Source: an uncultured Clostridia bacterium
GTDB taxonomy: Bacteria > Bacillota > Clostridia > Oscillospirales > Ruminococcaceae
Length of the DNA stretch: 64,000 bases
Direction: 5' to 3'
Assembly: GCA_947627045.1 (NCBI GenBank)
Contig: CANQUM010000007.1
Span: 17,830-81,829, forward strand
This document shows, piece after piece, positions 63,954 through 64,000 of the stretch (positions are counted from its first letter, which is position 1; each line of letters starts with the position of its first letter). The notes beneath the pieces were generated by a model that was given only the letters and a program-made list of their open reading frames with translations, did no database searches and had not been told where the DNA came from. Both the position numbers and the translations under genes were made by a program.

Positions 63954-64000
63954 AATCAGGCACTCGAAAAACGGGTGGCACAAAAAAGGATAAAAAAGTC

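Noticed and set aside
63955..64000. Cyclic-di-GMP (GEMM) riboswitch start
   Set aside because: Slight resemblance in the first hairpin, but the conserved core is not visible before the window ends.

Overview
The window joins two unlike blocks. Bases 1-11.36 kb are GC-rich and code one co-directional gene island. From 11.36 kb to the end the DNA is AT-rich with low-GC Firmicute codon use. Several features of the second block fit an anaerobic Clostridia member of the Ruminococcaceae/Oscillospiraceae type, probably a Ruminococcus-like gut bacterium: LL-diaminopimelate aminotransferase, type III glutamine synthetase, a split glutamate synthase, large single-chain PurL, BspA-like secreted proteins and a cohesin-like protein. 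The species assignment is an inference from gene content.

Region 1 (1-11.36 kb): two different ATP-grasp ligases (the first truncated by the window edge), a GH3-family acyl-adenylate/amide synthetase, an MFS exporter and a GNAT acetyltransferase sit with a complete partner-switch relay. The relay is a STAS antagonist, a membrane Cache-HAMP-PP2C phosphatase and an RsbW-like kinase, together with a substrate-binding lipoprotein and a four-helix membrane protein with two extracytoplasmic loops. It reads as a make-export-sense chemical signalling island and is the best candidate here for an undescribed system. It ends next to a transposase remnant exactly where base composition changes, so horizontal transfer or a chimeric contig must both be considered.

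Region 2 (11.4-15.5 kb): decayed and accessory genes. These are a transposase remnant, a frameshifted pseudogene behind a strong promoter with a palindromic spacer, a WYL regulator, DUF3795, an AlkZ-related protein, a TIGR04076 protein and a methyltransferase broken by one in-frame stop.

Region 3 (15.6-25.6 kb): housekeeping and surface genes. recR, the YbaB/EbfC gene and dnaX follow the SRP RNA gene on the minus strand. Then come a BspA-like LRR protein, a CPBP protease, metF, htpG behind a perfect CIRCE operator, and a divergent XRE/RHH regulator pair with two matching operators.

Region 4 (25.6-38.7 kb): nitrogen assimilation. An Amt-PII fusion, GlnN, a five-gene split glutamate synthase, a class I glutamine synthetase and an ANTAR regulator with a pseudoreceiver lie together. 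The leaders of amt, glnN and the glutamate synthase operon each hold an intrinsic terminator whose 5' arm competes with a small hairpin carrying an AxxGxx hexaloop. This suggests that the ANTAR protein controls the whole cluster by antitermination. 175-bp and 92-bp tandem repeats lie in the gaps.

Region 5 (38.8-64 kb): carA, an in-frame CarB-DapF fusion, dapL, a cohesin-like surface protein, an orphan membrane sensor, purL, mtaB, a Crh-like HPr, a secreted Fn3-type protein, a DacF-like protein with all three catalytic motifs lost, pgi, the yceD-rpmF pair, der-plsY-gpsA, a CmpB-like membrane protein, and metK behind a SAM-I riboswitch with terminator. No tRNA, rRNA gene or CRISPR array was seen.
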